In this document: one piece after another, positions 1 through 8,578 of the stretch
How the letters are laid out: every line of letters starts with the position of its first letter
How positions within the stretch are numbered: position 1 is the stretch's first letter
Assembly (NCBI GenBank): GCA_017460225.1
Contig: JAFUBM010000018.1
Location: 1 to 41,225, forward strand
Direction of reading: 5' to 3'
DNA length: 41,225 nucleotides
DNA from: Candidatus Saccharimonadota bacterium
GTDB taxonomy: Bacteria > Patescibacteriota > Saccharimonadia > Saccharimonadales > Saccharimonadaceae
Notes under the pieces: generated by a model
What the model was told of the DNA's origin: nothing
What the model saw: the letters and a program-made list of their open reading frames with translations, nothing else
The model's database searches: none
Position numbers and translations under genes: made by a program

Positions 1-117
1 CGCGACTCATTTGAGTTCGTGACCTGTCACTTAATAACTAAGAAATCAATTGCGGTTCTTAGGGTTAAGTGTTTATGCCCTTATTATTTATTGTCGAGGA
101 GTCGATGATAACCATGG
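1..117 (+). other. Putative 3' part of an intron interrupting a tRNA gene
   Basis: This stretch precedes the 3' half of a tRNA and separates it from any 5' half, which would lie before the window. It can fold: CGACTC at 3-8 pairs with GAGTCG at 99-104. Between them CACTTAA and CTAAGAA (from 29) pair with TTCTTAG and TTAAGTG (to about 72). A pairing enclosing a hairpin resembles the P7/P8 layout of a group I intron, but the conserved core sequences are not clearly present. The intron reading is inference. Confidence 0.4.
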
Positions 118-158
118 TAAGGATGAGGTCCCGGGTTCAAATCCCGGTCGCAGCTCCA
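117..158 (+). tRNA. 3' half of a tRNA-Thr-like gene (5' half outside the window)
   Basis: Seen: anticodon-stem 3' strand GGATG, variable loop AGGTC, T stem CCGGG/CCCGG with loop TTCAAAT, acceptor 3' strand TCGCAGC, discriminator T and encoded CCA ending at 158. No matching acceptor strand GCTGCGA or D arm lies within 80 nt upstream, so the gene is interrupted. Discriminator T73 is shared with the clear tRNA-Thr at 3011-3086. The loop remnant GTAA fits ...T34|G35-T36-A-A, giving UGU if a group I intron ended at G116. Without a strict splice rule GGU is also possible. Confidence 0.6.
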
Positions 159-168
159 TTTTTTATGT

Positions 169-174
169 TATAAT
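169..174 (+). promoter_or_regulatory. -10 box of queA (leaderless)
   Basis: TATAAT lies exactly 6 nt before ATG 181. With the usual -10 geometry the A of that ATG is +1, so the transcript would be leaderless. This favours 181 over the in-frame ATG at 175, which abuts the box. Confidence 0.7.
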
Positions 175-180
175 ATGTCA

Positions 181-2383
<2,203 letters not shown>

Positions 2384-2390
2384 TGCCAAA

Positions 2391-2420
2391 AAAGAAAAAC
2401 TACCGGTTTTTCCGGTAGTT
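2391..2420 (-). terminator. Rho-independent terminator of the VanZ-like gene
   Basis: A perfect 9-bp stem AACTACCGG (2398-2406)/CCGGTAGTT (2412-2420) has a T5 loop. On the minus strand it is followed by a T-rich tract (RC of AAAAAAGAAAAA). It overlaps the stop codon of the minus gene and may also limit read-through from tgt. Confidence 0.8.
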
Positions 2421-2898
2421 ATCGAGTCTGCATTGGTCGCTTATTTATTCGTCGCTGCACTGCCGCCACGATCGCCGCGAACAAAATCCCGAGCGTCGCC
2501 CCAGCCAGGTTTATCACCGCATCACGCGTTGTCGGTGTCCTAGCCGCTACGTACGCCTGCAAGATTTCCGCAATCAGCGCCATCCCCAGATTTAGCCCCA
2601 GGCTACTCCAGTTCCGCGCCTTGCGCGTGGTCGCATCCGCATCTATTGCTAGATGCCCACAAAACGCCAACGCCATAAATGCCAGTCCGTGCCCACTCTT
2701 TCTTACAATCATATAGAAGTTGGCATCCGTCGTTACTGTTCGCGCTCGCTCTCCGCCAAAGAACTCCATCACGTCCGAGACTACATCACAGACTCCTTGA
2801 GTCAGCCGTCCCGATGCGCCAGAGTTCTGCCAGCAGAGATATAGCACAATCACCAATACCACAATGTACCTGAGCCATCTCTTTAAGTTCTTGCTCAA
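2419..2898 (-). CDS. VanZ-like family membrane protein
   Basis: A small integral membrane protein of about 159 residues with hydrophobic segments near residues 10-25, 65-85, 100-115 and 130-150. VanZ-family positions are present: RKSGHGLAFMAL, then E-x-x-Q (AEILQ), then R-D-x-x-x-N-x-x-G (RDAVINLAG). The VanZ family is associated with envelope-active antibiotic tolerance, but the biochemical role is unknown. Start: GTG at 2904 lies only 1 nt after AGGAGG, whereas TTG at 2898 is 7 nt away, so TTG is preferred. It is transcribed alone from a strong promoter at 2942-2970. Confidence 0.75.
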   Translation of the reverse strand: MSKNLKRWLRYIVVLVIVLYLCWQNSGASGRLTQGVCDVVSDVMEFFGGERARTVTTDANFYMIVRKSGHGLAFMALAFCGHLAIDADATTRKARNWSSLGLNLGMALIAEILQAYVAARTPTTRDAVINLAGATLGILFAAIVAAVQRRINKRPMQTR

Positions 2899-2941
2899 AC
2901 TCACCCCTCCTTTTTGAGCGGAGTATAGCTACAACCTTCTT

Positions 2942-2970
2942 ATTATAGCACAAACGGTAAGAGAAATCAA
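2942..2970 (-). promoter_or_regulatory. Promoter of the VanZ-like gene
   Basis: On the minus strand TTGATT (2970-2965), a 17-nt spacer and TATAAT (2947-2942) with the TGC extension. It is divergent from the tRNA-Thr promoter. Confidence 0.8.
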
Positions 2971-2972
2971 CC

Positions 2973-3001
2973 TTGACCCCCTAAACTGAAAATGCTAAGA
3001 T
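2973..3001 (+). promoter_or_regulatory. Promoter of tRNA-Thr
   Basis: TTGACC (2973-2978), 17 nt, TAAGAT (2996-3001) with TGC before the hexamer. Predicted +1 is about 3008, 3 nt before the tRNA. Confidence 0.75.
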
Positions 3002-3010
3002 AACTGTATT

Positions 3011-3086
3011 GCCGTGTTAGCTCAGTTAGTAGAGCAGCCGCCTTGTAAGCGGCAGGTCGTCGGGGCAGAGCCGACACACGGCTCCA
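3011..3086 (+). tRNA. tRNA-Thr(UGU) with non-canonical D and T loops
   Basis: All four stems are perfect: acceptor GCCGTGT/ACACGGC, D stem GCTC/GAGC, anticodon stem GCCGC/GCGGC with loop CTTGTAA (anticodon TGT), T stem GTCGG/CCGAC; discriminator T, encoded CCA. The T loop is GGCAGAG instead of TTCRANY, so T54, U55 and A58 are all replaced by G. The D loop AGTTAGTA has A18 in place of the near-universal G18. These are the residues that hold the elbow together (18-55, 54-58). The other tRNAs in the window have normal T loops. It is either a specialised tRNA or a decaying copy. Confidence 0.9.
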
Positions 3087-3091
3087 AATTG

Positions 3092-3120
3092 TTTACAAAG
3101 TTAGTCAAATGTGATAAAAT
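3092..3120 (+). promoter_or_regulatory. Promoter of rpmG
   Basis: TTTACA (3092-3097), 17 nt, TAAAAT (3115-3120). It starts 6 nt after the tRNA and lies 10 nt before the rpmG ATG. Confidence 0.65.
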
Positions 3121-3130
3121 AAGGACAATT

Positions 3131-3340
3131 ATGGCAAAGAAGAATAACACCAAGCGCAAACTCGTCGGTCTCGTCTCTGAAGAATCCGGTATTCGTCAGT
3201 ACTACACCAAGAAAAACACGATGAACACCCCGGACAAGCTTTCCCTGAAGAAATACGACCCCGTCCTCCGCAAACACGTTGTCTTTACCGAGACCAAGAA
3301 AAACCTCGGTCGCAACGAAGTCAAGGAAAAGAAACGCTAG
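3131..3340 (+). CDS. rpmG: Ribosomal protein bL33
   Basis: A 69-residue, very basic protein with the L33 core: [22 protein letters not shown] followed by [17 protein letters not shown]. It contains no cysteine, so it is the zinc-free (C-) form. The start at ATG 3131 is preceded by AAGGA at 5 nt. An upstream in-frame extension would overlap the tRNA and is rejected. It is monocistronic, between its own promoter and a strong terminator. Confidence 0.92.
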   Translation: MAKKNNTKRKLVGLVSEESGIRQYYTKKNTMNTPDKLSLKKYDPVLRKHVVFTETKKNLGRNEVKEKKR

Positions 3341-3345
3341 AAAAT

Positions 3346-3371
3346 ACCCCCGTTCCGGGGGTTATTTTTTT
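3346..3371 (+). terminator. Terminator of rpmG
   Basis: GC-only stem CCCCCG (3347-3352)/CGGGGG (3356-3361) with loop TTC, followed by a T-rich run (TTATTTTTTT). Confidence 0.85.
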
Positions 3372-3385
3372 GCCCGGAAAAGCAC

Positions 3386-3414
3386 TTGCTTTTTTGACAA
3401 AACTGTGCTACAAT
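3386..3414 (+). promoter_or_regulatory. Promoter of the sortase-like gene
   Basis: TTGCTT (3386-3391), 17 nt, TACAAT (3409-3414) with TGC extension. A perfect TTGACA at 3394-3399 is only 9 nt from the -10 and cannot serve it. Confidence 0.65.
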
Positions 3415-3445
3415 GTTCTTATACACTTTTGGGAGTGTGCGAGTT

Positions 3446-4114
3446 ATGAAACAACAGGTCATATCTTTTATCAACCGTTTTTCTGGAACGTTATATTCGC
3501 TCCTCCTTTTTGGCTTCTTTGGCCTGTCTCTCGTCGCCTCGCACTACAATTTCAACTTGCCTCGCGCCGAGACAGTCCGTGACGCCGCCAATTTCGTCAT
3601 CGCTACCGAGCCTCTAGAAAAGCTTGAACACGTCAAATCCCCCGCCGAGTCCGGCGCCGCCGTCCCGCAGACCTCTCGCGTCTCCGTTCTCACGCCTCGC
3701 CGCGTCTCCGCTATGTCCGGCTTTTCTATCAAAAACCCCACTCCAACCAGCGACAACTCCACCATCCTCCCCGGCGAGACCGGCGTCCTAGTCTATGACC
3801 ACAGCTTCTTCTTTGCCCACTCCGACCAAGCTTTCGACTGGATCAAATACGCCAGCGAAGGCGACACCTTCACCGTCTCCCGCAACGGCACCGTTGAAGT
3901 CTACCAAATCATCAAAAAACAGACCCTCTCCATGTCTGGCGACTACGACGGCAAACGCCCTGTCTCCGCCTACTATTCCAGCATCTCCAAAAAGCGCCAA
4001 TTCCTCGGCAAAACTTACGATGTCGCCCTGATGACCTGCGGCGACGGTACTACCGGCCGCAACGGCAACAACAACGCCTATCGCACCTTCGTCTTTGCCA
4101 ACCGCCTAAACTAA
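3446..4114 (+). CDS. Sortase-like transpeptidase, membrane anchored
   Basis: A 222-residue protein with an N-terminal hydrophobic segment (about residues 15-35) that would anchor it outside-facing, then a disordered linker to about residue 105. The catalytic half has ETGVLVYDHSFFFAH (candidate His119 or His125), the TLxTC-like block ALMTCGD with Cys198, and Arg213 in AYRTFVFANR. The order and spacing fit a sortase, an enzyme that cleaves a C-terminal sorting motif and joins the protein to another acceptor. Start ATG 3446 has GGGAG about 10 nt upstream. A possible substrate, a surface protein ending APNTG, lies at 29841-30986. The class cannot be assigned by eye. Confidence 0.75.
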   Translation: MKQQVISFINRFSGTLYSLLLFGFFGLSLVASHYNFNLPRAETVRDAANFVIATEPLEKLEHVKSPAESGAAVPQTSRVSVLTPRRVSAMSGFSIKNPTPTSDNSTILPGETGVLVYDHSFFFAHSDQAFDWIKYASEGDTFTVSRNGTVEVYQIIKKQTLSMSGDYDGKRPVSAYYSSISKKRQFLGKTYDVALMTCGDGTTGRNGNNNAYRTFVFANRLN

Positions 4115-4443
4115 AATTTCACTAACACTTCCGTCCCAAACCCTACCCGGCTCTTGGCCGCGATATGGTCTGGCTCGCGGATTTCTGCCAGCTCCGCCGG
4201 CGTCAACGCTTCTCCGTCGTCCACAATCCTCACGCCATTCTTCTCTACAACAATCGAAACGGATTTTTTCGCTCGCCTCAGCGCCGCTTCTACTAAAGTG
4301 TCCAGCAGGCCCCTCACTCGCGACGGCCACTCAATCCGCTTTGTCACGTCCGGAAAATCCAAGTTTAGCGCCACCTTCCGCTTCTCCGCCAACGGCAGAT
4401 ACTTTCTAAACACTTCTTCAATAATCGCAGACAATCTATACAT
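4111..4443 (-). CDS. Degenerate GHKL/HATPase-fold small protein
   Basis: A 110-residue stand-alone protein. The order LLDTLVEAALRRAK (N-box-like), IVDDGEAL (G1-like DxG) and SRVGFGTEVLV (G2-like GxGT) follows a histidine-kinase ATPase domain, but the N-box Asn is not evident and there is no His phosphoacceptor domain. It may be an adaptor or a decayed kinase ATPase. Its stop overlaps the stop of the convergent sortase-like gene. The -10 box lies 6 nt before the ATG, so the transcript is predicted leaderless. Confidence 0.6.
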   Translation of the reverse strand: MYRLSAIIEEVFRKYLPLAEKRKVALNLDFPDVTKRIEWPSRVRGLLDTLVEAALRRAKKSVSIVVEKNGVRIVDDGEALTPAELAEIREPDHIAAKSRVGFGTEVLVKF

Positions 4444-4449
4444 AAGCTG

Positions 4450-4455
4450 ATTATA
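4450..4455 (-). promoter_or_regulatory. -10 box, leaderless promoter of the HATPase-like gene
   Basis: TGCTATAAT on the minus strand with the hexamer at 4455-4450, exactly 6 nt before the ATG at 4443. No convincing -35. Confidence 0.7.
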
Positions 4456-4465
4456 GCATAGGCGC

Positions 4466-4494
4466 TTGAATTTTTGACCATAATTTTGTATAAT
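4466..4494 (+). promoter_or_regulatory. Promoter of tRNA-Gln
   Basis: TTGAAT (4466-4471), 17 nt, TATAAT (4489-4494). Predicted +1 is about 4501, giving a 24-nt tRNA leader. Confidence 0.75.
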
Positions 4495-4524
4495 AACGAG
4501 AGTTTAACCGAAGAGTCTCCTCGC

Positions 4525-4599
4525 TGGGGATTCGCCAAGTGGTAAGGCAGTGGGTTCTGGTCCCACCATTCGGGGGTTCGAATCCCTCATCCCCAGCCA
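4525..4599 (+). tRNA. tRNA-Gln(CUG)
   Basis: Acceptor TGGGGAT/ATCCCCA, D stem GCC/GGC with GG in the loop, anticodon stem GTGGG/CCCAC with loop TTCTGGT (anticodon CTG), T stem GGGGG/CCCTC (one G-T pair) with normal loop TTCGAAT, discriminator G, encoded CCA. The weak first pair T1-A72 is typical of tRNA-Gln. Confidence 0.93.
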
Positions 4600-4653
4600 A
4601 GAAATTCTTCGGTTTTTTGCGCTCGAAATCTTCAAAAACCAACTCGCTTATGC

Positions 4654-4659
4654 TAAAAT
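4654..4659 (+). promoter_or_regulatory. -10 box, leaderless promoter of the phosphorylase
   Basis: TGCTAAAAT with the hexamer ending 6 nt before ATG 4666. Confidence 0.65.
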
Positions 4660-4665
4660 AAGTTT

Positions 4666-6405
4666 ATGAACTTCAAGCCGAGGCATACTTTAGAAAATAT
4701 CGAGGATGTAGAGGAGTTTTACGCCGCTATTAAGCGAGAAAACTTGACCAAATCCCTCTCCGAAGACCGCCCTTATACTTACTGGACCATCGAGCTTTAT
4801 GACCAGCTCAATGGCATCCGCGGTGGCGGTGGCCTGGGGATTCTTGCGGCCGACACGCGCCGTGTCGCCGAGGCTATGAACGTCCCGCTGACCTTAATCA
4901 CCCCGTTCTACCCCCGCGAGCTTCATCAGCGCTTTAAGGATGGCCAGAGCTTCGACGAATCCGTCCCCGTCGACTATCGCGAGTTTGGCTTTGAATATGT
5001 CGACTCCGTCAACATCCGCTGCAACCAAACCCTCTGTCGCCTCGACGTCATCGTCAAAGAGTTTAAGTCCACCCGCATCCTCGCCATCACCGAGCCCAAC
5101 TTCGGTGAGCTCTACTCCGGCGATTCCTGCGGCGACCATCGCTTATATCAGGAAGTTGCCCTCGGTTTTGGCGGCTACCAAGCTCTGAAGCTGATGGGGC
5201 TCAAGCCCGCCATCATGCAGCTCAATGAAGTCGCCACGTTCTTTGCCGCCCTCGCCAGGCTAGACGAGCTCGCCAGCAACGGTATGGATTTTTACGAAGC
5301 CGTTGTCTATACCCGCAAACATACTCTCTATACCAATCACACCCTTGTCCAAGCCGCCGAAGCTTCCTTCTCTCTAGACCAGTTTGAGCGCTTTGTCTTC
5401 CCCAACTTAAAGTCCAAAGCCGTCCGCAAATGGCTGAGAGACAAGTTTGAGTCCGGCCACATCCGCCTCTCCTCCGTCACCGTCGAAATCGCCGAGCTCA
5501 AAAGTGGCGTCTCCAAGCTCCACGCTCGCGTCGCCAACTATCACGACCTCTCCGGCGAAAAAGTCCACTTCCACGCCATCACCAACGGCATCGATGTCCC
5601 GTACTGGATTCTTCCCGATACTGTCGAGTTCTACCAAAACTCCAAAATCCTGGATAAGTTCAACCTCCCCACGGACATTTACGAGCCCCAAATCTCCCGG
5701 ATTTCCTCCGAGCAGATTCGCGAGCTTAAACACCGCGGCCGCGCCTTCCTCAACTCCGTCCTGGCCTCTCGCCCCGATTCCGACGGCAACGTCCTAAATT
5801 ATGCGCCAGATGATATAATTTTCGACTTTAAGCGCCGTTTTGTCGACTACAAACGCCCTTGGCTGCCATTCTCTGATATAACCCGCCTTAAAGCTATCTT
5901 ACAAAAGCACAACGCCCATTACCTCCTCACCGGCCGCGTCCACGCCGGAGATTCCCGGATGATGGCCCGCCTAAACGAAGTCCTAGACAAAATCCACTCC
6001 GACGATTTCCTCAAGACCCACGTCCACTACCTCCCGGACTATGATGAAGAACTGGCCCGCGCCCTCTCCGTTGGTTCCAACGTTACCATCAACATCCCCA
6101 TCGTTGGCCTGGAAGCCTGCGGCACTAGCTGGGAAAAAGACGTCGGTAATCTCTGTCTCCTCGTCTCCACTCACGACGGCGGTGTCGCCGACGGCCCAAA
6201 AGACGCCTATCTCTACGTCGAGGGCGATACCGAAGCCAAGGAGATCGAGAGCCTCTACGCCCGTATGGAGGAAGCCGCCGCTGCCTGGCAAAATGATTTT
6301 GAGCTTGAGTTCTGGACTCGCAAACAACTCGCCGCTTTTCTCCCCGTCCTCTCTGGTACGCGTATGCTCAAAGATTATCTAGATTATTTATTCAAAAGTG
6401 CTTGA
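4666..6405 (+). CDS. Alpha-glucan phosphorylase, short (GT35) type
   Basis: A 579-residue glucan phosphorylase that would release glucose 1-phosphate from alpha-1,4-glucans using pyridoxal phosphate. GT35 landmarks in order: GIRGGGGLGILAAD, LNEVATFFA, TNHTLVQAAE, RRFVDYKRPW, HAGDSRM, and GLEACGTSWEKDVGN, where Lys491 sits at the PLP lysine position of the family's GTxxxK motif. It is shorter than the E. coli/muscle type and closer to the alpha-glucan phosphorylase subfamily of thermophiles. It ends in TGA, which is a true stop. Single gene with a leaderless promoter; the -10 is at 4654-4659. Confidence 0.85.
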   Translation: MNFKPRHTLENIEDVEEFYAAIKRENLTKSLSEDRPYTYWTIELYDQLNGIRGGGGLGILAADTRRVAEAMNVPLTLITPFYPRELHQRFKDGQSFDESVPVDYREFGFEYVDSVNIRCNQTLCRLDVIVKEFKSTRILAITEPNFGELYSGDSCGDHRLYQEVALGFGGYQALKLMGLKPAIMQLNEVATFFAALARLDELASNGMDFYEAVVYTRKHTLYTNHTLVQAAEASFSLDQFERFVFPNLKSKAVRKWLRDKFESGHIRLSSVTVEIAELKSGVSKLHARVANYHDLSGEKVHFHAITNGIDVPYWILPDTVEFYQNSKILDKFNLPTDIYEPQISRISSEQIRELKHRGRAFLNSVLASRPDSDGNVLNYAPDDIIFDFKRRFVDYKRPWLPFSDITRLKAILQKHNAHYLLTGRVHAGDSRMMARLNEVLDKIHSDDFLKTHVHYLPDYDEELARALSVGSNVTINIPIVGLEACGTSWEKDVGNLCLLVSTHDGGVADGPKDAYLYVEGDTEAKEIESLYARMEEAAAAWQNDFELEFWTRKQLAAFLPVLSGTRMLKDYLDYLFKSA

Positions 6406-6437
6406 AATCTCAGAAAATGTGGTAAAATGGAGATAAT

Positions 6438-6920
6438 ATGGAAGGTAATAAGGTACAACCAAGAGCGATTCTAGTCTTCGGCGCCCCCGGTAGCGGCAAG
6501 ACGACCTTTGGAGAACAGTTCGCTAAGAAGTTCCATTCCGCGTTTTTCGATCTCGGGGAGTTGGAAAAAGACAACAAATTAGATCGGAAAATGACCCTTT
6601 TCATCCTCGAACAGCTTGCCCATACCGGCGTTACTCTCGTTATCGAAGGTATCTTAGACACCGAGCGCGAGCGTACAGAAGTCCGCAATGTCCTGCGTCG
6701 CTGCGGGTACAACCCTTCTCTCGTCTGGATTCAGACCGACGTCGCCACGATCAAGACCCGCCTCAAGCTCAAAAACCGCTCCGCCGCCAAGGCCAAGTCC
6801 GAGTACGAGACCCGTATCGAGAAGATGGAGGCCCCCTCAGAGATAGAAGCCCCCATCGTCCTCTCTGGCAAACATACCTTTGAGACCCAGCTCCGTCACA
6901 CGCTTACCCAGCTCGCCTAG
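6438..6920 (+). CDS. P-loop AAA/kinase-like protein
   Basis: 160 residues with a clear Walker A, GAPGSGKTT, at residues 15-23. Next come a DLGELEKDN segment, a hydrophobic strand ending in EGILD (LVIEGILD) and a lysine/arginine-rich lid-like region. The layout is that of small nucleotide or phosphotransfer kinases (AAA_33/zeta-like); the substrate is unknown. GGAG precedes the ATG by 5 nt and a TAAAAT -10 lies at 6423-6428, so the leader is at most a few nt. The metallopeptidase gene follows 3 nt after the stop. Confidence 0.7.
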   Translation: MEGNKVQPRAILVFGAPGSGKTTFGEQFAKKFHSAFFDLGELEKDNKLDRKMTLFILEQLAHTGVTLVIEGILDTERERTEVRNVLRRCGYNPSLVWIQTDVATIKTRLKLKNRSAAKAKSEYETRIEKMEAPSEIEAPIVLSGKHTFETQLRHTLTQLA

Positions 6921-6923
6921 CCT

Positions 6924-7469
6924 ATGATTCTAGAAGACCCCGAATTTGGCGAGATTTTGGTCCGCAAAAACCCTCTCTCTACCGGGATTAAGTTTTCCAT
7001 CTCCACCTCTGGTCGTCTCTCCATGTCCGTCCCCAAACATTCTTCAAACTTCCTCATTAAGCGCTTCCTCGAACGCAATCGCGCCCTCATCCGCGAGAAG
7101 CTCCCCGTCCAAGACCCCAAAACCCAGCGCGCTCGCGACGCCAAAATCAAAATCCTCAAAAACAAAGCCCGCGAGTATCTCCCCTATCGCCTCGAGTATT
7201 ACGCCCAGCTCTACGGCTACTCTTACGACAAGTGTCGCCTCACCCACGCCAACACTCGCTGGGGCTCCTGCTCCACAAACCGCACCATCTCCCTCAACAT
7301 CGGCCTGATGAACGTCCCCGAAGTCTTGCGTGACTATGTCATCCTCCACGAACTCGCCCATCTCCATCACATGGACCACAGCTCTGCCTTCTGGGCAGAA
7401 GTTGCCACCCACGACCCTCACTACCGCGTCCACCGCAAGCGCCTCCGCGCTTTTTCTCCCGGCGTCTAA
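6924..7469 (+). CDS. YgjP/SprT-like zinc metallopeptidase (DUF45 type)
   Basis: 181 residues. The zinc motif HELAHLHH begins at His142, with Glu143 as catalytic base and a third ligand in the following MDHSSAFW block. The family signature TRWGSCS about 30 residues earlier and the SLNIGLMNVP strand are also present. This is the YgjP-like M48-related family, cytosolic with poorly known substrates. It starts 3 nt after the upstream kinase-like gene and is co-transcribed with it. Full length. Confidence 0.85.
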   Translation: MILEDPEFGEILVRKNPLSTGIKFSISTSGRLSMSVPKHSSNFLIKRFLERNRALIREKLPVQDPKTQRARDAKIKILKNKAREYLPYRLEYYAQLYGYSYDKCRLTHANTRWGSCSTNRTISLNIGLMNVPEVLRDYVILHELAHLHHMDHSSAFWAEVATHDPHYRVHRKRLRAFSPGV

Positions 7470-7481
7470 GCTCTAAACCTC

Positions 7482-7510
7482 TTTACAAATCGCTCCCACC
7501 GCGCTATAAT
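7482..7510 (+). promoter_or_regulatory. Promoter of secE-nusG
   Basis: TTTACA (7482-7487), 17 nt, TATAAT (7505-7510). +1 about 7517, giving a 44-nt leader to the secE start at 7561. Confidence 0.75.
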
Positions 7511-7519
7511 CTACTTGAC

Positions 7520-7542
7520 AGTCTGGTTACAGACTATTTTTT
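7520..7542 (+). promoter_or_regulatory. Hairpin plus T-run in the secE leader (possible attenuator)
   Basis: AGTCTG (7520-7525), loop GTTA, CAGACT (7530-7535), then ATTTTTT. It lies within the predicted 5' UTR. The 6-bp stem with a U-run resembles a weak intrinsic terminator and could attenuate the operon; function is inferred. Confidence 0.45.
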
Positions 7543-7560
7543 ATGAATAGAAAGGAAGCT

Positions 7561-7968
7561 ATGGCGAACATCACTCGTATCAAAGCCGGTGCCCCCTCTA
7601 AGCCCAAAGATAAGCCCAAGGACAAGTCTAAGGCTAAGAAACAACTAGAGGAGACCACCCCGCGCAACACCGACGAAGTCGACAAAAAAGTCAAAATCGC
7701 AAAAAAATCCCTCGACCGCAAGCTCGAGAAAGAAAAGCGTCGCGCCGAGAATCCCAAAAAGCAGACTTTTGTCCTCTTCCGCCCCTTTGTTGTACTCGGC
7801 CGCTACCTCCGCGATTCCTGGCGGGAGCTCCGCCAAGTCCGCTGGCCCAACCGCAAATTGACCTGGCAGATGGTCCTTGCAGTCTTTGTTTATACGCTGA
7901 TTTTCGTCGCGTTCCTCGTTGCCCTCGACCTACTGTTCGATTGGCTATTTAGCATAATTCTAAAATAA
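7561..7968 (+). CDS. secE: Protein translocase subunit SecE
   Basis: 135 residues. The C-terminal part is SecE: the amphipathic segment YLRDSWRELRQVRWPNRKLTWQ followed by one transmembrane helix (about residues 105-128). An N-terminal extension of about 75 residues is lysine-rich and likely disordered. ATG 7561 is chosen because AAAGGA lies 6-11 nt upstream; an earlier ATG at 7543 would put that site inside the gene. nusG follows 12 nt later with its own Shine-Dalgarno, the usual secE-nusG order. Confidence 0.9.
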   Translation: MANITRIKAGAPSKPKDKPKDKSKAKKQLEETTPRNTDEVDKKVKIAKKSLDRKLEKEKRRAENPKKQTFVLFRPFVVLGRYLRDSWRELRQVRWPNRKLTWQMVLAVFVYTLIFVAFLVALDLLFDWLFSIILK

Positions 7969-7980
7969 GGAGAGAAAACT

Positions 7981-8526
7981 ATGGCAGTAAACCGTTATGA
8001 TGACTCCCGTGCGTGGTACGCAATTTCCACCTACGGCGGTTACGAAGACAAAGTCGCCGACTCTATCAAACAACGTGTTGAGTCTGGCGAGTTCAGTGGC
8101 AAGATTTTCGACGCCATCGTCCCAAAAGAAAAACAAATCGAAATCAAAAACGGCAAGCGCAAAGTCGTCGACCGCAAGATTTTCCAAGGCTACGTCCTCG
8201 TTGAGATGAAACTGTCCGACGAGACTTGGTATATCATCCGCAACACCCCTGGCGTCACCGGCTTCATCGGCAACGGTACCCAACCGACCCCGGTCTCCGA
8301 AAAAGAAATCACCAAGATCAAGAAGCGTATGGGCGTCGAAGACCCCAAGTACAACGTCAACTACGAAATCGGCGAAGTCGTTTCCATCAACGACGGTCCG
8401 TTCAAGGGCTTTGAGGGCAACGTCAGCGAAATCGACCCCGTCAAGGGCAAGCTAAAGGTCATGGTCTCTATGTTTGGCCGCGAAACGCCTGTTGAGCTCG
8501 ACGCGCTCCAAGTTGCAAAGATTTAA
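7981..8526 (+). CDS. nusG: Transcription termination/antitermination factor NusG
   Basis: 181 residues with the NGN domain first (ARAWYAISTYGGYEDKV-like start, the FQGYVLVEM core and TPGVTGFIGNG), then a linker and a C-terminal KOW domain (GEVVSINDGPFKGFEGNV). NusG binds RNA polymerase and links it to Rho or ribosomal S10. AAGGAG lies about 10 nt before the ATG. Full length. Confidence 0.95.
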   Translation: MAVNRYDDSRAWYAISTYGGYEDKVADSIKQRVESGEFSGKIFDAIVPKEKQIEIKNGKRKVVDRKIFQGYVLVEMKLSDETWYIIRNTPGVTGFIGNGTQPTPVSEKEITKIKKRMGVEDPKYNVNYEIGEVVSINDGPFKGFEGNVSEIDPVKGKLKVMVSMFGRETPVELDALQVAKI

Positions 8527-8541
8527 CAAATTTGATATAAT
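8513..8541 (+). promoter_or_regulatory. Internal promoter for rplK
   Basis: TTGCAA (8513-8518), 17 nt, TATAAT (8536-8541). The -35 lies inside the last codons of nusG. It would give rplK its own transcript with a leader of about 30 nt. Confidence 0.7.
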
Positions 8542-8578
8542 ATACCACGTTACGCGCTCTATAAGGAGTAAAATTATC

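Noticed and set aside
1-158. tmRNA (ssrA) 3' end
   Set aside because: The variable loop AGGTC, anticodon-stem remnant and discriminator T match a tRNA-Thr; no tag reading frame ending in Ala-Ala was found.
3014-3130. N-terminal extension of rpmG
   Set aside because: It overlaps the tRNA-Thr gene and the rpmG promoter; bL33 begins at 3131.
3394-3399. TTGACA as -35 of the sortase-like gene
   Set aside because: Only 9 nt separate it from the -10; TTGCTT at 3386 has the 17-nt spacing.
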